Source: Paracoccaceae bacterium
GTDB lineage: Bacteria; Pseudomonadota; Alphaproteobacteria; Rhodobacterales; Rhodobacteraceae
Direction of reading: 5' to 3'
Assembly: GCA_012103375.1 (NCBI GenBank)
Contig: WLWX01000001.1
Coordinates: forward strand, 3,700,492-3,764,491
Length of the DNA: 64,000 nt
Positions 35,817 through 44,652 of the stretch are shown here, piece by piece; within the stretch, counting starts at the first letter, position 1, and every line of letters begins with the position of its first letter. The notes under the pieces were generated by a model. That model did not search any database. It was not told the DNA's origin and saw nothing but the letters and a program-made list of their open reading frames with translations. Both the position numbers and the translations under genes were made by a program.

Positions 35817-38045
35817 TTGAGCATTCATCGTATTTTCTGGGTCATCACGCTTTTCGTGTTCGGCCTTGGTTCGCAGGTATCGGCGCAGGACAGCGCCTGG
35901 ATTCAGATTGAGGCATACCCAAGGGTCAGCACCGCTGAGTCGCGCGCCGAAAGCTATGGCGGGCAGGATTTGCCGCTGGCCGGATATCAGCTTGGCACAT
36001 CGGGCTGGTTCGCGCTGGTCGTCGGCCCATTCCCGCCTGACCAGGCCGAGGATGAGATGTCGCGCCTGATCGGCGCCAACCTGATCCCGCGCGACAGCTT
36101 TCTGTCCGATGGTGGCACATTCGAAGCACAATTCTGGCCCCGCGCCGGGGTCAGCGCTGGCGGCGCGACCGTCAGCGGAACAGCCGACAGTGCCTCGCCC
36201 GAGGATGTAGAAATCAGCCTGCTGGATGATGCGCAGCCTGCCGAAGGCTCCGACGAGGCCGGTGACGGAGCCATCGTTTCCACCGACATCAGCGAGACGG
36301 ACGCTGATTCTGCGACCACGGATACCGCTGCGACCGAAGACCCGGTCGAGGGCACCGCCGATTCTGAACTTGCCGCCGCGATCGAGGCGCAGGAACAGCA
36401 ACTGGCCCTGGAAGCCGCCGAAGCCGAGGCTGCGGAAGCCGCAGCACAGGCCGCCGCAGAAGCTGCTGCCGAAGACGCCGCCCGCGCCGAGGCTGAAGCC
36501 GCAGATCAGGCCGCAGCCCAGGCAGCGGCACAGGCCGAAGCCGAAGCCGCCGCAGCCGCTGAAATTGCAGCCGCCGCCGCGGCAGAAGCCGCCGAAGCCG
36601 AGGCGAACGCCGCCGCAGCCGCCATCGCTGCCGATATCGCGTCGGCGTCCGGCGCGGATGCAGCAACCGACAGCAGCGACACCGCCGCCGCCGTACCACT
36701 CGACCCGCCGGCGCCACCTGTGCCGGATGAAACCGTCGAAGAGGCCCGCGCCAGCGAAAAGGAACTGACAAAAGAGGCAAAGAAGCTGCTCCAGACCGCC
36801 CTGAAATGGGAAGGTTACTATGATGGCGGTATCGACGGCGCGCTTGGCCGGATCAGCCGCCGCGCCATGTCCGCCTGGCAGGAATCCAAAGGGATCGAGC
36901 CGACCGGCGTTCTGACCACAGCTCAGCGCGGGCGGCTGATTGCCGATTATAACGCAATTCTGGACGGCCTCGACCTGGCTCTGGTGACGGACGCACGCGC
37001 CGGAATCTCGGTCAACATGCCCACTGCCTTGGTCAGGTTTGACCGCTATGTGCCGCCCTTCGCCCATTACGATCCGGTGACCGAGGGCGACCCGACCCGC
37101 GTCATCCTGATCAGCCAAAGCGGTGATCAGGCCAGCCTTTATGGCCTCTACGACATCATGCAGACGCTGGAAATCGTGCCGCCCGAAGGCTTGCGCGATC
37201 GCGGCAACAGCTCTTTCCGGCTGGAAGGTCAGGACAGCCGCATCATCTCGGAAACCTATGCCGAGTTGGAGAACGGAGAGATCAAGGGCTATACCCTGAT
37301 CTGGCCCATCGGCGACGAAAAACGCCGCTTGCGGGTGCTGGAAAACATGCGCGCCAGCTTTACCCGGCTGGACGGCGTGTTGCCCGATGTCACCGGAGAG
37401 GATCAGTCGATCGATCTGGTCGCGGGCCTGAAAATCCGCCGACCCGCGATCACCCGGTCTGGTTTCTACGTCGACCGCGCCGGATCGGTCCTGACCACGA
37501 CCGAGGCCGTGGACAGCTGCACCCGCATCACGCTGGACAGCGAATCCGACGCCACGGTCGCCACCGTTGACGATGATCTGGGGCTTGTCTTGCTGACGCC
37601 CGCTAACCCCTTGTCACCGACCCGCATCGCCCGCTTCCGCCCCGGCGCGCCACGCCTGCAATCCGAAGTTTCGGTGGCAGGCTACAGCTATGGCGGTGTC
37701 CTGGGCACGCCGACGATGACCTTTGGTCAGCTGGCCGACATTCGCGGGCTGGACGGCAATGACACGCTGGCCCGCCTGGCACTGGCAACACAGCCCGGCG
37801 ACGCGGGCGGGCCGGTGTTCGACAATTCCGGCGCCGTCATCGGAATGCTGGTCCCGACCAGCAGTGCCACGGGCCAGCAACTGCCCCCCGACGTCAGCTT
37901 TGCCACAGGCGCGGCCGCGATTGCGACCTTCCTGTCCAATGCAGGTGGCGATCCGGCAGCGGCCAGCGCGGACGCCCCGATCCCGCCCGAAGATCTGACC
38001 CGCCAGGCCATCGGGATGACCGTTCTGGTGAGCTGCTGGAAGTAG
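35817..38045 (+). CDS. Secreted multidomain protein: peptidoglycan-binding domain plus degenerate trypsin-like domain
   Basis: 742 residues from a TTG with GAGG upstream. A signal peptide (cleaved after QVSA) leads to a SPOR-like fold (about residues 27-112, GWFALVVGPF and FLSDGGTFEAQFWP). A very Ala/Glu-rich, probably helical region spans about 118-300. A peptidoglycan-binding type 1 domain lies at about 315-380 (LLQTALKWEGYYDGGIDG). The C-terminal part from about residue 540 has the trypsin-like fold: GFYVDRAGSVLTTTEAV, DDDLGLVLL and QPGDAGGPVFDNSGAVIGM. The His and Ser of the triad are replaced (Glu and Ala at those places) and only Asp remains, so it is probably not a protease. Confidence 0.85.
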   Translation: MSIHRIFWVITLFVFGLGSQVSAQDSAWIQIEAYPRVSTAESRAESYGGQDLPLAGYQLGTSGWFALVVGPFPPDQAEDEMSRLIGANLIPRDSFLSDGGTFEAQFWPRAGVSAGGATVSGTADSASPEDVEISLLDDAQPAEGSDEAGDGAIVSTDISETDADSATTDTAATEDPVEGTADSELAAAIEAQEQQLALEAAEAEAAEAAAQAAAEAAAEDAARAEAEAADQAAAQAAAQAEAEAAAAAEIAAAAAAEAAEAEANAAAAAIAADIASASGADAATDSSDTAAAVPLDPPAPPVPDETVEEARASEKELTKEAKKLLQTALKWEGYYDGGIDGALGRISRRAMSAWQESKGIEPTGVLTTAQRGRLIADYNAILDGLDLALVTDARAGISVNMPTALVRFDRYVPPFAHYDPVTEGDPTRVILISQSGDQASLYGLYDIMQTLEIVPPEGLRDRGNSSFRLEGQDSRIISETYAELENGEIKGYTLIWPIGDEKRRLRVLENMRASFTRLDGVLPDVTGEDQSIDLVAGLKIRRPAITRSGFYVDRAGSVLTTTEAVDSCTRITLDSESDATVATVDDDLGLVLLTPANPLSPTRIARFRPGAPRLQSEVSVAGYSYGGVLGTPTMTFGQLADIRGLDGNDTLARLALATQPGDAGGPVFDNSGAVIGMLVPTSSATGQQLPPDVSFATGAAAIATFLSNAGGDPAAASADAPIPPEDLTRQAIGMTVLVSCWK

Positions 38046-38061
38046 GCGCACACGCCAAGCA

Positions 38062-38080
38062 CCTTTGGCGCGCACCGGGC
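38062..38080 (-). repeat. 19-nt dispersed repeat, copy 2
   Basis: Exact inverse of 13408-13426. It lies 17 bp after the stop of the gene at 35817-38045. Confidence 0.6.
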
Positions 38081-38103
38081 CAGTCCTGTCGGAAATGCGC
38101 AAC

Positions 38104-38123
38104 CGCGCCACCTTTGTGGCGCG
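38104..38123 (+). terminator. Hairpin between convergent genes
   Basis: CGCGCCAC, loop CTTT, GTGGCGCG: a perfect 8-bp stem without a T-run. It lies between the protease-like gene and trkH, whose 3' ends face each other. Confidence 0.4.
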
Positions 38124-38216
38124 CCAGATGACGAGCAAGAAGATGGATGACCCCCGGCATCCTCAATCCCCCGATACATCAGCATCGCGGCAATCCCGCC
38201 CCCAACGCCCGCGCCG

Positions 38217-39665
38217 TCAGGTCCGCCAGAATTTCAGTGTGAACAGCACATAGACGGCCATCAGTTCCAGCCGCCCGATTAGCATCGCGGCGATCAGGAT
38301 CCATTTGGCCGTATCACCCAGCCCCTTGAAGTTGCCTGATGGCCCAATCTCAGGCCCCAATCCGGGGCCAATATTGGCCAATGCTGCCGCCGCGCCGGAT
38401 ACCGAGGTGATGAAGTCCAGCCCGGTCGAACTCAGCAATACGGCGACGACGCCGAGTGTGACCACGAACAGCACTAAAAACGCCATGACCGAAGACAACA
38501 CATCCTCGCCCACCGACCGGCCACCATAGCGCGGCGAAAATATCCCATGCGGCGAATGGATCAGCCGCACCTGCGCCTTGATCGCCGAGATCAGAAGTTG
38601 ATAGCGGAACACCTTGATCGAACAGCTGGTCGAACCAGCGCAGCCGCCAATCAGCCCGACGAAGAAAAACAGCACCACCGGGAAGGCGCCCCAATGGTCG
38701 TAATCGGCACTGGCGTATCCGGTGCCCGTCAGGATCGAGACGATGTTGAACAGCGCCTTCCTGAACCCGACCTCTCCGGTCAGTGGGGATGACACCCACA
38801 GCCACAGGGTCATCGCCAGCACCAGCACCAAAGCAATGCCAAAGAAGGCGCGGATCTGCGGATCGCTCAGCAATGGTTGCGCGCTGCCTGCGGCCAGCTG
38901 GACAAATCGCACGAAGGGAAGTGCGGCCAACAGCATGAATACCGCAGCGGCGTATTCGATGCCGTTGCCGAAGTCGGCAAAGCTGCTGTCGTAATTGGCA
39001 AACCCCCCGGTCGCGATGGTGGTCATCGCGTGGCAAATCGCATCCAGCGGCCCCATTCCAAGCCCCAGATAGGCCAGAACACAAGCCAGCGTCAGCCCGG
39101 CGTATATGACCGAGATCCGCTGTGCGATCTCGGTCGCGCGGGGCAGGATCTTGCCGAATGTGTCAAAGCCTTCGGATCGGAAGATCTGCATGCCGCCCAC
39201 GCGCAATTCCGGCAGGAACACCATCACCACAACAATGATCCCGATGCCGCCGAACCATTGCAGCATGGCCCGCCACAGCCGCACGCCTTCGGGCAGCAAT
39301 TCGATATCGGTGAAGACCGTGGACCCGGTGGTCGTCAGCCCTGACATCGCCTCGAAAAACGCATCGACGGGGCGCACCTCACCGGGGCCAAAGGCAAAGG
39401 GCACAGCGCCGAAAACCGGCAGCGCCAGCCAGACGCCGGTGGTCAGCAGAAAGGTCTGTTGGATCGACAGGCGCGGCCCGACCCCGTTAGAGGACGCAAG
39501 TGCCACCAGCCCGCCAATCAGTGCCGTGATTATCGCCGAGACCAGGAAGACCGTGGCGTGGCCGTTCGCCATCCACCAGTCCAGCGCCATCGGGATCAGC
39601 ATCGACGCCCCGAGGATCGCAACCATCAGACCGACGACATAACCGACTGGACGCAGATCAATCAT
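38217..39665 (-). CDS. trkH: TrkH-family potassium uptake protein
   Basis: Integral membrane protein of 482 residues with about ten hydrophobic segments. Selectivity-filter-like loops of the Trk/Ktr family are seen at FEAMSGLTTTGSTVFTDIE, HAMTTIATGGFANYDSSF, FNIVSILTGTGYASADYD and SGAAAALANIGPGLG, each with a Thr-Gly or Asn-Gly turn. It carries potassium inward with the cytoplasmic TrkA protein, whose gene is not in this window. Length is typical. Confidence 0.92.
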   Translation of the reverse strand: MIDLRPVGYVVGLMVAILGASMLIPMALDWWMANGHATVFLVSAIITALIGGLVALASSNGVGPRLSIQQTFLLTTGVWLALPVFGAVPFAFGPGEVRPVDAFFEAMSGLTTTGSTVFTDIELLPEGVRLWRAMLQWFGGIGIIVVVMVFLPELRVGGMQIFRSEGFDTFGKILPRATEIAQRISVIYAGLTLACVLAYLGLGMGPLDAICHAMTTIATGGFANYDSSFADFGNGIEYAAAVFMLLAALPFVRFVQLAAGSAQPLLSDPQIRAFFGIALVLVLAMTLWLWVSSPLTGEVGFRKALFNIVSILTGTGYASADYDHWGAFPVVLFFFVGLIGGCAGSTSCSIKVFRYQLLISAIKAQVRLIHSPHGIFSPRYGGRSVGEDVLSSVMAFLVLFVVTLGVVAVLLSSTGLDFITSVSGAAAALANIGPGLGPEIGPSGNFKGLGDTAKWILIAAMLIGRLELMAVYVLFTLKFWRT

Positions 39666-39805
39666 GGGGCGCAGGCTTGGGCCGGGCGCGGGACGGTGTC
39701 AACACAGAGCGGTGTTTGAACGCTCTCCAGCGCGGAATTCAGAGCCATCTTCATCCGCCAGAAATCAAGCCCGAAAGGCGCCAGGCGGGCGTCTGATTGT
39801 CCGCA

Positions 39806-40900
39806 TTATCCCCGTGGCACCAGCGTATCAAACAATCGCGGATCAATGCTTTCGTTCGCAAACGTCTCACCCTCGGTCAGGATCGAGACTGCGTCATGGC
39901 TGTGCAGGCTTTCCAGATGGCTGGCGACCACGCGGAAATCGCCGATCCGGTTGTCCGCCAGAAGCCGGTCCGCAAACAGCCGTGCCGCATCTTCCACGAA
40001 CATCGGATTGGCGGCGTTGAGCTCTGCGAACGCCTGCTCATCCTCGCGCTTGACCATGACTTGGGTTTCCGTTGGCACAGCGGCCCGGCACAGGTCGATC
40101 AGGTCTTCGAACCAGACCCGGCTGTCGCTGACCAATTCCATTGAAATCCGCGCTACTGAACGTTGCGAATGCGGCGTCGCCAATTGCACGCGATGCTGGC
40201 GGGCATGCTCCGACAGTTCCAGCGAACATGGGCAGGTCGACGAATAGACATAATCGAAATGGTACACCCGGCGGCGCACCCCGGCGCGTTCGATCAGCTC
40301 CATCGCGATGTCGTAATACTGGAACCCAGACAGGCCGGAGCGCAGGCTTGCAACCCGCGTCGGGAACGCAAACCGCATCTGCAGGCGCGCATCAATGCTG
40401 TCGTGATCAGCCTTGGTGTCATCAAGTGCCGCCGACATCACGCGAAAGCTGAAATCGCTTTCCGCATGGGCATAGAACGTCCGCATGATCCGCGACATGT
40501 TGATGCCTTTGCGGGTGCCTTCCAGGCTGACGGTGCCGGTCACGCTGGTCTCCAGCGTCACGTCGCCGCCATCGCGCGTGCGATACCGAATCGGCAAGCG
40601 GAAGTTGGAAATTCCAACGTGCTGGATCGCCTTATGCGCCCCCCGGATCAGCGAGGTCGGACCGTTCTGCAAATCTGGCATCGAGGCGAGGTAATTCGCA
40701 TCCGGCGTGAACTCCGCCGGGTAATCCCTTGCCAGATCTGGATAATTTGTAACCGCCGAGTCAGGCAGCAACCGGGCAATCGCCGGATCCAGCGCGGCAA
40801 CCTCTTCCGGGGTTGCGGTGCTGGCCCAGTCGCGCAGCGTGCTGAGCGCACGTTCTGCGCCGTCGCGGTCAACCTCGGCCTTGGGCGTATCGAGGGTCAT
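39806..40900 (-). CDS. folE2: GTP cyclohydrolase FolE2
   Basis: Protein of 364 residues of the type IB cyclohydrolase family, which makes dihydroneopterin triphosphate for folate and queuosine without requiring zinc. The likely metal-site Cys is in YSSTCPCSLELSEHARQ, and LTPHSQRS-type and EDLIDLCRAAVPTETQ segments match FolE2. A glutamate in the family's METAL site is likely in SMELVSD. It supplies the folP/folB pathway encoded 13 kb to the left and queuosine (queA). It lies 71 bp after metZ on the same strand and may share its riboswitch-controlled transcript. Confidence 0.95.
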   Translation of the reverse strand: MTLDTPKAEVDRDGAERALSTLRDWASTATPEEVAALDPAIARLLPDSAVTNYPDLARDYPAEFTPDANYLASMPDLQNGPTSLIRGAHKAIQHVGISNFRLPIRYRTRDGGDVTLETSVTGTVSLEGTRKGINMSRIMRTFYAHAESDFSFRVMSAALDDTKADHDSIDARLQMRFAFPTRVASLRSGLSGFQYYDIAMELIERAGVRRRVYHFDYVYSSTCPCSLELSEHARQHRVQLATPHSQRSVARISMELVSDSRVWFEDLIDLCRAAVPTETQVMVKREDEQAFAELNAANPMFVEDAARLFADRLLADNRIGDFRVVASHLESLHSHDAVSILTEGETFANESIDPRLFDTLVPRG

Positions 40901-40971
40901 CGCGGCCCCTCCTGCAAAATGATCTTGTGACCAGATAGGCGGTTCAGGGTGTCATTTCCATGACAATCGCC

Positions 40972-42153
40972 TCAGATCGCGTCCAGCGCCTGTTTCAGAT
41001 CACCGATCAGGTCGTCCAGATCCTCGAGCCCCACGGACAGACGGATCAGCCCCTGCGTGATCCCCAGCGTCGCGCGCAGTTCTTCGGTCAGCCGCTGATG
41101 CGTTGTCGTCGCCGGATGGGTGACGATGCTTTTCGCGTCGCCAAGGTTGTTCGAGATTGTGACGATCTTCAGCGCGTTCAGCACCCGGAACGCTGCGTCC
41201 TTGCCGCCTTTGATATCCAGCGACAGGACCGTTCCGCCCGCCGACATCTGCCGGCGCGCCAGGTCGTATTGCGGGTGGCTGGCCAGATGCGGAAAGATCA
41301 CCCGGTTCAACCGCGCGTCGCCCTCCAACGCTTCGGCAATCGCCTGGGCCGAAGCCGCCTGTGCCCGACAGCGCAGATCCAGCGTTTCCATACCCTTAAG
41401 CAGCACCCAGGCATTGAACGGGCTGAGCGCGCCGCCAGTGTGCTTCAGATAGGGCTCCAGCGTCTTTCGAATGAACTCCTGCGTGCCAAGAACGACACCG
41501 CCCAGAACACGGCCCTGCCCGTCGATATGTTTGGTTGCGGAATAAACGATGACATCCGCGCCGAGATCCAGGGGGCGCGCAAACATTGGTGTCGAGAAGA
41601 CATTGTCCACCACAACCGTCGCGCCTGCCTTATGCGCAATGTCGCAAACCGATTTTATATCAATCAGTTCCAGCGTGGGGTTCGCAATTGACTCGAAGAA
41701 CACCGCCTTGGTGCCGGGCGTCACGGCCTTTTCCCAGGCCGCCAGATCGGTGCCGTCGACAAACTCAACCTCGACCCCGAAACGCGGCAATACGTCTTCC
41801 AGAATATACAGGCACGACCCGAACAGCGCGCGCGACGACACCACGCGATCCCCCGCCTTCAGCATCGAAACCAGCGCCCCGTTCACAGCCGCCATGCCGC
41901 TGGCAGTGGCAAAGGCGTCCTCGGTCCCTTCCAGCGCGGCGATGCGGTCTTCGAACATCCGCACAGTGGGGTTGCCATAGCGGGCATAGATGAACTCATC
42001 CGGGCCGGATTCGATGAACCGCGCCTCGGCCATCTCGGCGGAGTCATAGACGAAACCCTGGGTCAGGAAGATCGCCTCGGAAACCTCGCCATAGCCTGAA
42101 CGCCGTACGCCGGCGTGAACCAGTTTGGTCTTGTCGTTCCAGTTATCAGTCAT
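40972..42153 (-). CDS. metZ: O-succinylhomoserine sulfhydrylase MetZ
   Basis: PLP enzyme of 393 residues from the ATG at 42153 (MTDNWNDKTKLVHAGVRRSG). Family Cys/Met metabolism PLP-dependent: the PLP Lys is in YSATKHIDGQG, and the substrate pocket has AIFLTQGFVYDSA and EFIYARYGNPT. It adds sulfide to O-succinylhomoserine to form homocysteine. A SAM-II-type riboswitch with a terminator precedes it, which is a usual place for this regulation in alphaproteobacteria and supports the call. The downstream gene is folE2. Confidence 0.92.
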   Translation of the reverse strand: MTDNWNDKTKLVHAGVRRSGYGEVSEAIFLTQGFVYDSAEMAEARFIESGPDEFIYARYGNPTVRMFEDRIAALEGTEDAFATASGMAAVNGALVSMLKAGDRVVSSRALFGSCLYILEDVLPRFGVEVEFVDGTDLAAWEKAVTPGTKAVFFESIANPTLELIDIKSVCDIAHKAGATVVVDNVFSTPMFARPLDLGADVIVYSATKHIDGQGRVLGGVVLGTQEFIRKTLEPYLKHTGGALSPFNAWVLLKGMETLDLRCRAQAASAQAIAEALEGDARLNRVIFPHLASHPQYDLARRQMSAGGTVLSLDIKGGKDAAFRVLNALKIVTISNNLGDAKSIVTHPATTTHQRLTEELRATLGITQGLIRLSVGLEDLDDLIGDLKQALDAI

Positions 42154-42175
42154 GGGGTGCAGTCCTTTCCCACAA

Positions 42176-42206
42176 GAAAACCCCCACCGCGGTTGAGCGT
42201 CGGGGG
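42176..42206 (-). terminator. Expression-platform terminator before metZ
   Basis: On the minus strand CCCCCGACGCTC with a loop and then GGGGG followed by TTTTC. It lies between the riboswitch and the metZ start, so SAM binding could lead to premature termination. Confidence 0.7.
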
Positions 42207-42217
42207 CACTGACCCTG

Positions 42218-42273
42218 ACCTCTTTAGCGGAATGTTTTACGTGGCCCGCAATCCGGTGAACAAATCGCCACGA
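42218..42273 (-). promoter_or_regulatory. SAM-II riboswitch upstream of metZ
   Basis: The minus strand reads cgtggcgatttgttcacc, ggattgcgggccacg, then taaaacattccgctaaagag. This reproduces the SAM-II (metA motif) layout: a first stem closed by GGC/GCC, an A/U-rich GAUUU segment, AUUGC, then a UAAA and a GCUAAA tail that forms the pseudoknot. SAM-II binds S-adenosylmethionine and turns off methionine genes in alphaproteobacteria. The match was made by eye, not with a covariance model. Confidence 0.75.
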
Positions 42274-42368
42274 AGCCCGTATTGAATGCGCCGATGTCAC
42301 AGCAAGGTCAAGGCCCCTTGCACTTGGCGACGCGTCGCCCATGTTGGTGGTCAATCCCGGAGGATCCC

Positions 42369-43076
42369 ATGACAGACCCGATCGCCCTATATTTCTGGCC
42401 CACCCCGAACGGCCGCAAGATCACCATCGCACTGGAAGAAATGGGCCTGCCCTATGAAATCCATCCGATCAATATCAATCAAGGCGACCAGTTCGCGCCC
42501 GAATTCCTGGCCTTTTCGCCCAACAACCGGATGCCCGCGATCATTGATCCCGACGGGCCGGATGGCAAACCCATCTCGATCTTCGAAAGTGGCGCGATTC
42601 TGCAATACCTCGCCCGTAAGACCGGGCAATTCTGCGGCGCGACGGAACGGGACCGCATCGCCGTCGATCAATGGCTGATGTGGCAAATGGGCGGCGTAGG
42701 CCCGATGGCGGGTCAGGCGCACCACTTTCTGAAATACAGCCCCACCCTGACGCCACTGCAGGTTCTGCCCTATTCGCAGGATCGGTATCGCAATGAAGTC
42801 GAGCGTTTGTACGGCGTTCTTGACACACAACTTGAAGGTCAGGATTTCGTCGCCGGGGATTTCTATTCCATCGCCGACATGGCCATCTGGCCCTGGGCAA
42901 AGGGATGGGAAGGTCAGGAACAGACGCTGGATGACAAACCGAACTTTGCCGCCTGGCTGGACCGGGTCGGCGCGCGCCCGGCAACCGCCAAAGGTCAGCA
43001 GGTTGGAGAGGAGCTACGCTCGGACAAGCCAATGACCCCAGAGCAGCAAAAAATGTTCTTCGGGATCAAGGACTGA
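42369..43076 (+). CDS. Glutathione S-transferase, YfcG/YghU-like
   Basis: Protein of 235 residues starting behind GGAGG at 42369. The N-terminal thioredoxin-like domain reads LYFWPTPNGRKITIALEE, with Thr and Asn in the place of the catalytic Cys or Tyr, as in the Nu-class (YfcG/YghU) enzymes, and PNNRMPAIID plus FESGAILQYLARKTG bind glutathione. The C-terminal helical domain has WLMWQMGGVGPMAGQ, also typical of YghU. Such proteins reduce disulfides using glutathione. It lies just upstream of metZ in the divergent orientation. Confidence 0.88.
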   Translation: MTDPIALYFWPTPNGRKITIALEEMGLPYEIHPININQGDQFAPEFLAFSPNNRMPAIIDPDGPDGKPISIFESGAILQYLARKTGQFCGATERDRIAVDQWLMWQMGGVGPMAGQAHHFLKYSPTLTPLQVLPYSQDRYRNEVERLYGVLDTQLEGQDFVAGDFYSIADMAIWPWAKGWEGQEQTLDDKPNFAAWLDRVGARPATAKGQQVGEELRSDKPMTPEQQKMFFGIKD

Positions 43077-43102
43077 CGCCACTCCGGCCCATTATCAGTC
43101 TC

Positions 43103-43126
43103 TAAATACCTCCGCCGGAGGCTCCG
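43103..43126 (-). repeat. Intergenic hairpin repeat, short member 4
   Basis: On the minus strand CCTCC-GGC-GGAGG is followed by TATTTAG. It lacks the GGCGAAAAGAC tail but keeps hairpin and TATTT. It lies between convergent GST and yciB genes. Confidence 0.45.
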
Positions 43127-43135
43127 AATCGCACC

Positions 43136-43759
43136 TCAGGCACTGTCGTCAGGGGCGGTCGAATAGGTTTGCAACAACTTCCCCTGCGACATGAAAAACC
43201 CAAAGATTGCAAGGGTTAAACCGAAGGTCTTGAAGTTGACCCAGGCGTCGGTGGACATGGTGCGCCAGACGAATTCGTTGGCAATCGCAAGGCCAAGGAA
43301 GAACAGCGCAAAACGCTTGGTCAGGATCATCCAGCCTTCGGGTTTCAGGGGCATCATCTCGTCCATTACGGTTTGCAGATAGCTTCGCCCACGCAGCAGG
43401 CCAAAGCCCAGGATGCCTGCGAATATCAGGTAGAGGATCGTCGGTTTCATTTTGATGAACCGCTCGTCATTCAGCCAGACTGTCAATCCGCCAAACACGA
43501 CCACCAGCACCAGCGTGACCAGCTGCATTTTCGAGACCGCGCCGGTCAGCCGCCACAGCAGGAAGGTGGTCAATGCGATCAGGGGGACGAAACAGGCGGT
43601 GATCAGGATGAAACCGTCATATTCAGTCCCCCCGATGGTGAAGCTGCGGTCGCGCAGCGTCAGGTAGCCGAGAAAAAACGCTGCGATTGGGCCGAAATCC
43701 AGCAGAGCTTTCATTTTCGGGTCGATGGTTTTCTCGGTCATTCCTGCGTCCTTGTTCAT
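43136..43759 (-). CDS. yciB: Inner membrane septation protein YciB (IspZ)
   Basis: Protein of about 207 residues with five or six membrane segments. The signature opening KALLDFGPIAAFFLGYL, the middle MKPTILYLIFAGILGFGLL and the C-terminal LTKRFALFFLGLAIANEFVWRTMSTDAWVNFKTFG (given by content near residues 150-185) are the YciB family pattern. It takes part in septation and envelope synthesis in known relatives. Its start overlaps the EamA gene stop; an internal ATG at 43741 has a better AGGA site. Confidence 0.93.
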   Translation of the reverse strand: MNKDAGMTEKTIDPKMKALLDFGPIAAFFLGYLTLRDRSFTIGGTEYDGFILITACFVPLIALTTFLLWRLTGAVSKMQLVTLVLVVVFGGLTVWLNDERFIKMKPTILYLIFAGILGFGLLRGRSYLQTVMDEMMPLKPEGWMILTKRFALFFLGLAIANEFVWRTMSTDAWVNFKTFGLTLAIFGFFMSQGKLLQTYSTAPDDSA

Positions 43760-44652
43760 CCGCCCAACTCTACTAACACGGCACCCGCTGCGATCAATGC
43801 CATCAGCGCGGCACGGGTGCGCCCGACCCGTTCGCCCAGCAGCAACCAGCCGATCAACGCCGCGAACACGGTCGAGGTTTCGCGCAGCACGGCAGCCTCA
43901 CCCACTTTATCAAGATAGGTTGCCAACATCACACCACCAAAGCTGAAAAATGCGATCAGCGCGCCGGTGAACCCCTTCAGCATCAGCCCCGGCGGCGGCG
44001 GTGGCCTGCCGCGCTGACGCACCCAGGCGATCACCGGCATGTCAACCGAGGTGACAAGGAAGAACCACGCCAGAAAGGTGAACGGATTCGCCGTCGCGCG
44101 GATCCCGTATGCGTCGTAGGTGGTATAGAGCGCCACCAGAACGCCGCCCAGCACCGCCCAGGCAATCCCGATCCGCAGGGTGGCGACATCCACCGATTTC
44201 GCATTCAGGTTCACCGCCGCCAACGTGAAGATCGCCCCGGACAGCAGCCCGACACCCGCCCATTGCACCCAGCCGTAATGTTCTGAAAAGACCACAGCAG
44301 CCACCGCCACGGTGACCAGCGGGCCGGTGCCGCGCACGATTGGGTAGGACACGGTATAGGGCGCGCGGGCGTAAGACAGCGCGACGACGATCTTATAGGC
44401 CATATGCAGGATCAGCGCGCCGCCCAGCAGCCACCAGATTTGTCCTTCCGGCCAGGGCACCAGGAACAGGGCCACGGGCAGCGACAGCAGAAATATCCAG
44501 GCATCAATCGCCCCGCGCGTCGCCCATGGGTCGTGCCGGCCTTTTTGCAGCGCGCCGAACAGCGCGTGCGCAAAGGCGGACATCAGCGCCAGCAGGGTCG
44601 CCAGCCGCGCGCCCTCGGGCGTGCCGGCCAGCGCGATCAGGGTATCACTCAC
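43756..44652 (-). CDS. EamA/DMT-family transporter
   Basis: Membrane protein of 298 residues with about ten hydrophobic segments in two repeats (EamA fold), for example LLALMSAFAHALFGALQKG, then SYPIVRGTGPLVTVAVAAVVFSEHYG, and AVLRETSTVFAALIGWLLLGERVG. The last stretch is the typical end of the second EamA repeat. The substrate cannot be predicted. It is overlapped at its start by ftsY (4 bp) and at its end by yciB (4 bp), so the three form one operon. Confidence 0.88.
   Translation of the reverse strand: MSDTLIALAGTPEGARLATLLALMSAFAHALFGALQKGRHDPWATRGAIDAWIFLLSLPVALFLVPWPEGQIWWLLGGALILHMAYKIVVALSYARAPYTVSYPIVRGTGPLVTVAVAAVVFSEHYGWVQWAGVGLLSGAIFTLAAVNLNAKSVDVATLRIGIAWAVLGGVLVALYTTYDAYGIRATANPFTFLAWFFLVTSVDMPVIAWVRQRGRPPPPPGLMLKGFTGALIAFFSFGGVMLATYLDKVGEAAVLRETSTVFAALIGWLLLGERVGRTRAALMALIAAGAVLVELGG

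Noticed and set aside
36289-37118. Large Arg/Gly/Cys-rich frames opposite the Ala-rich region at 36.2-36.8 kb
   Set aside because: The Ala/Glu codon bias of the plus-strand gene makes open frames on the other strand automatically.
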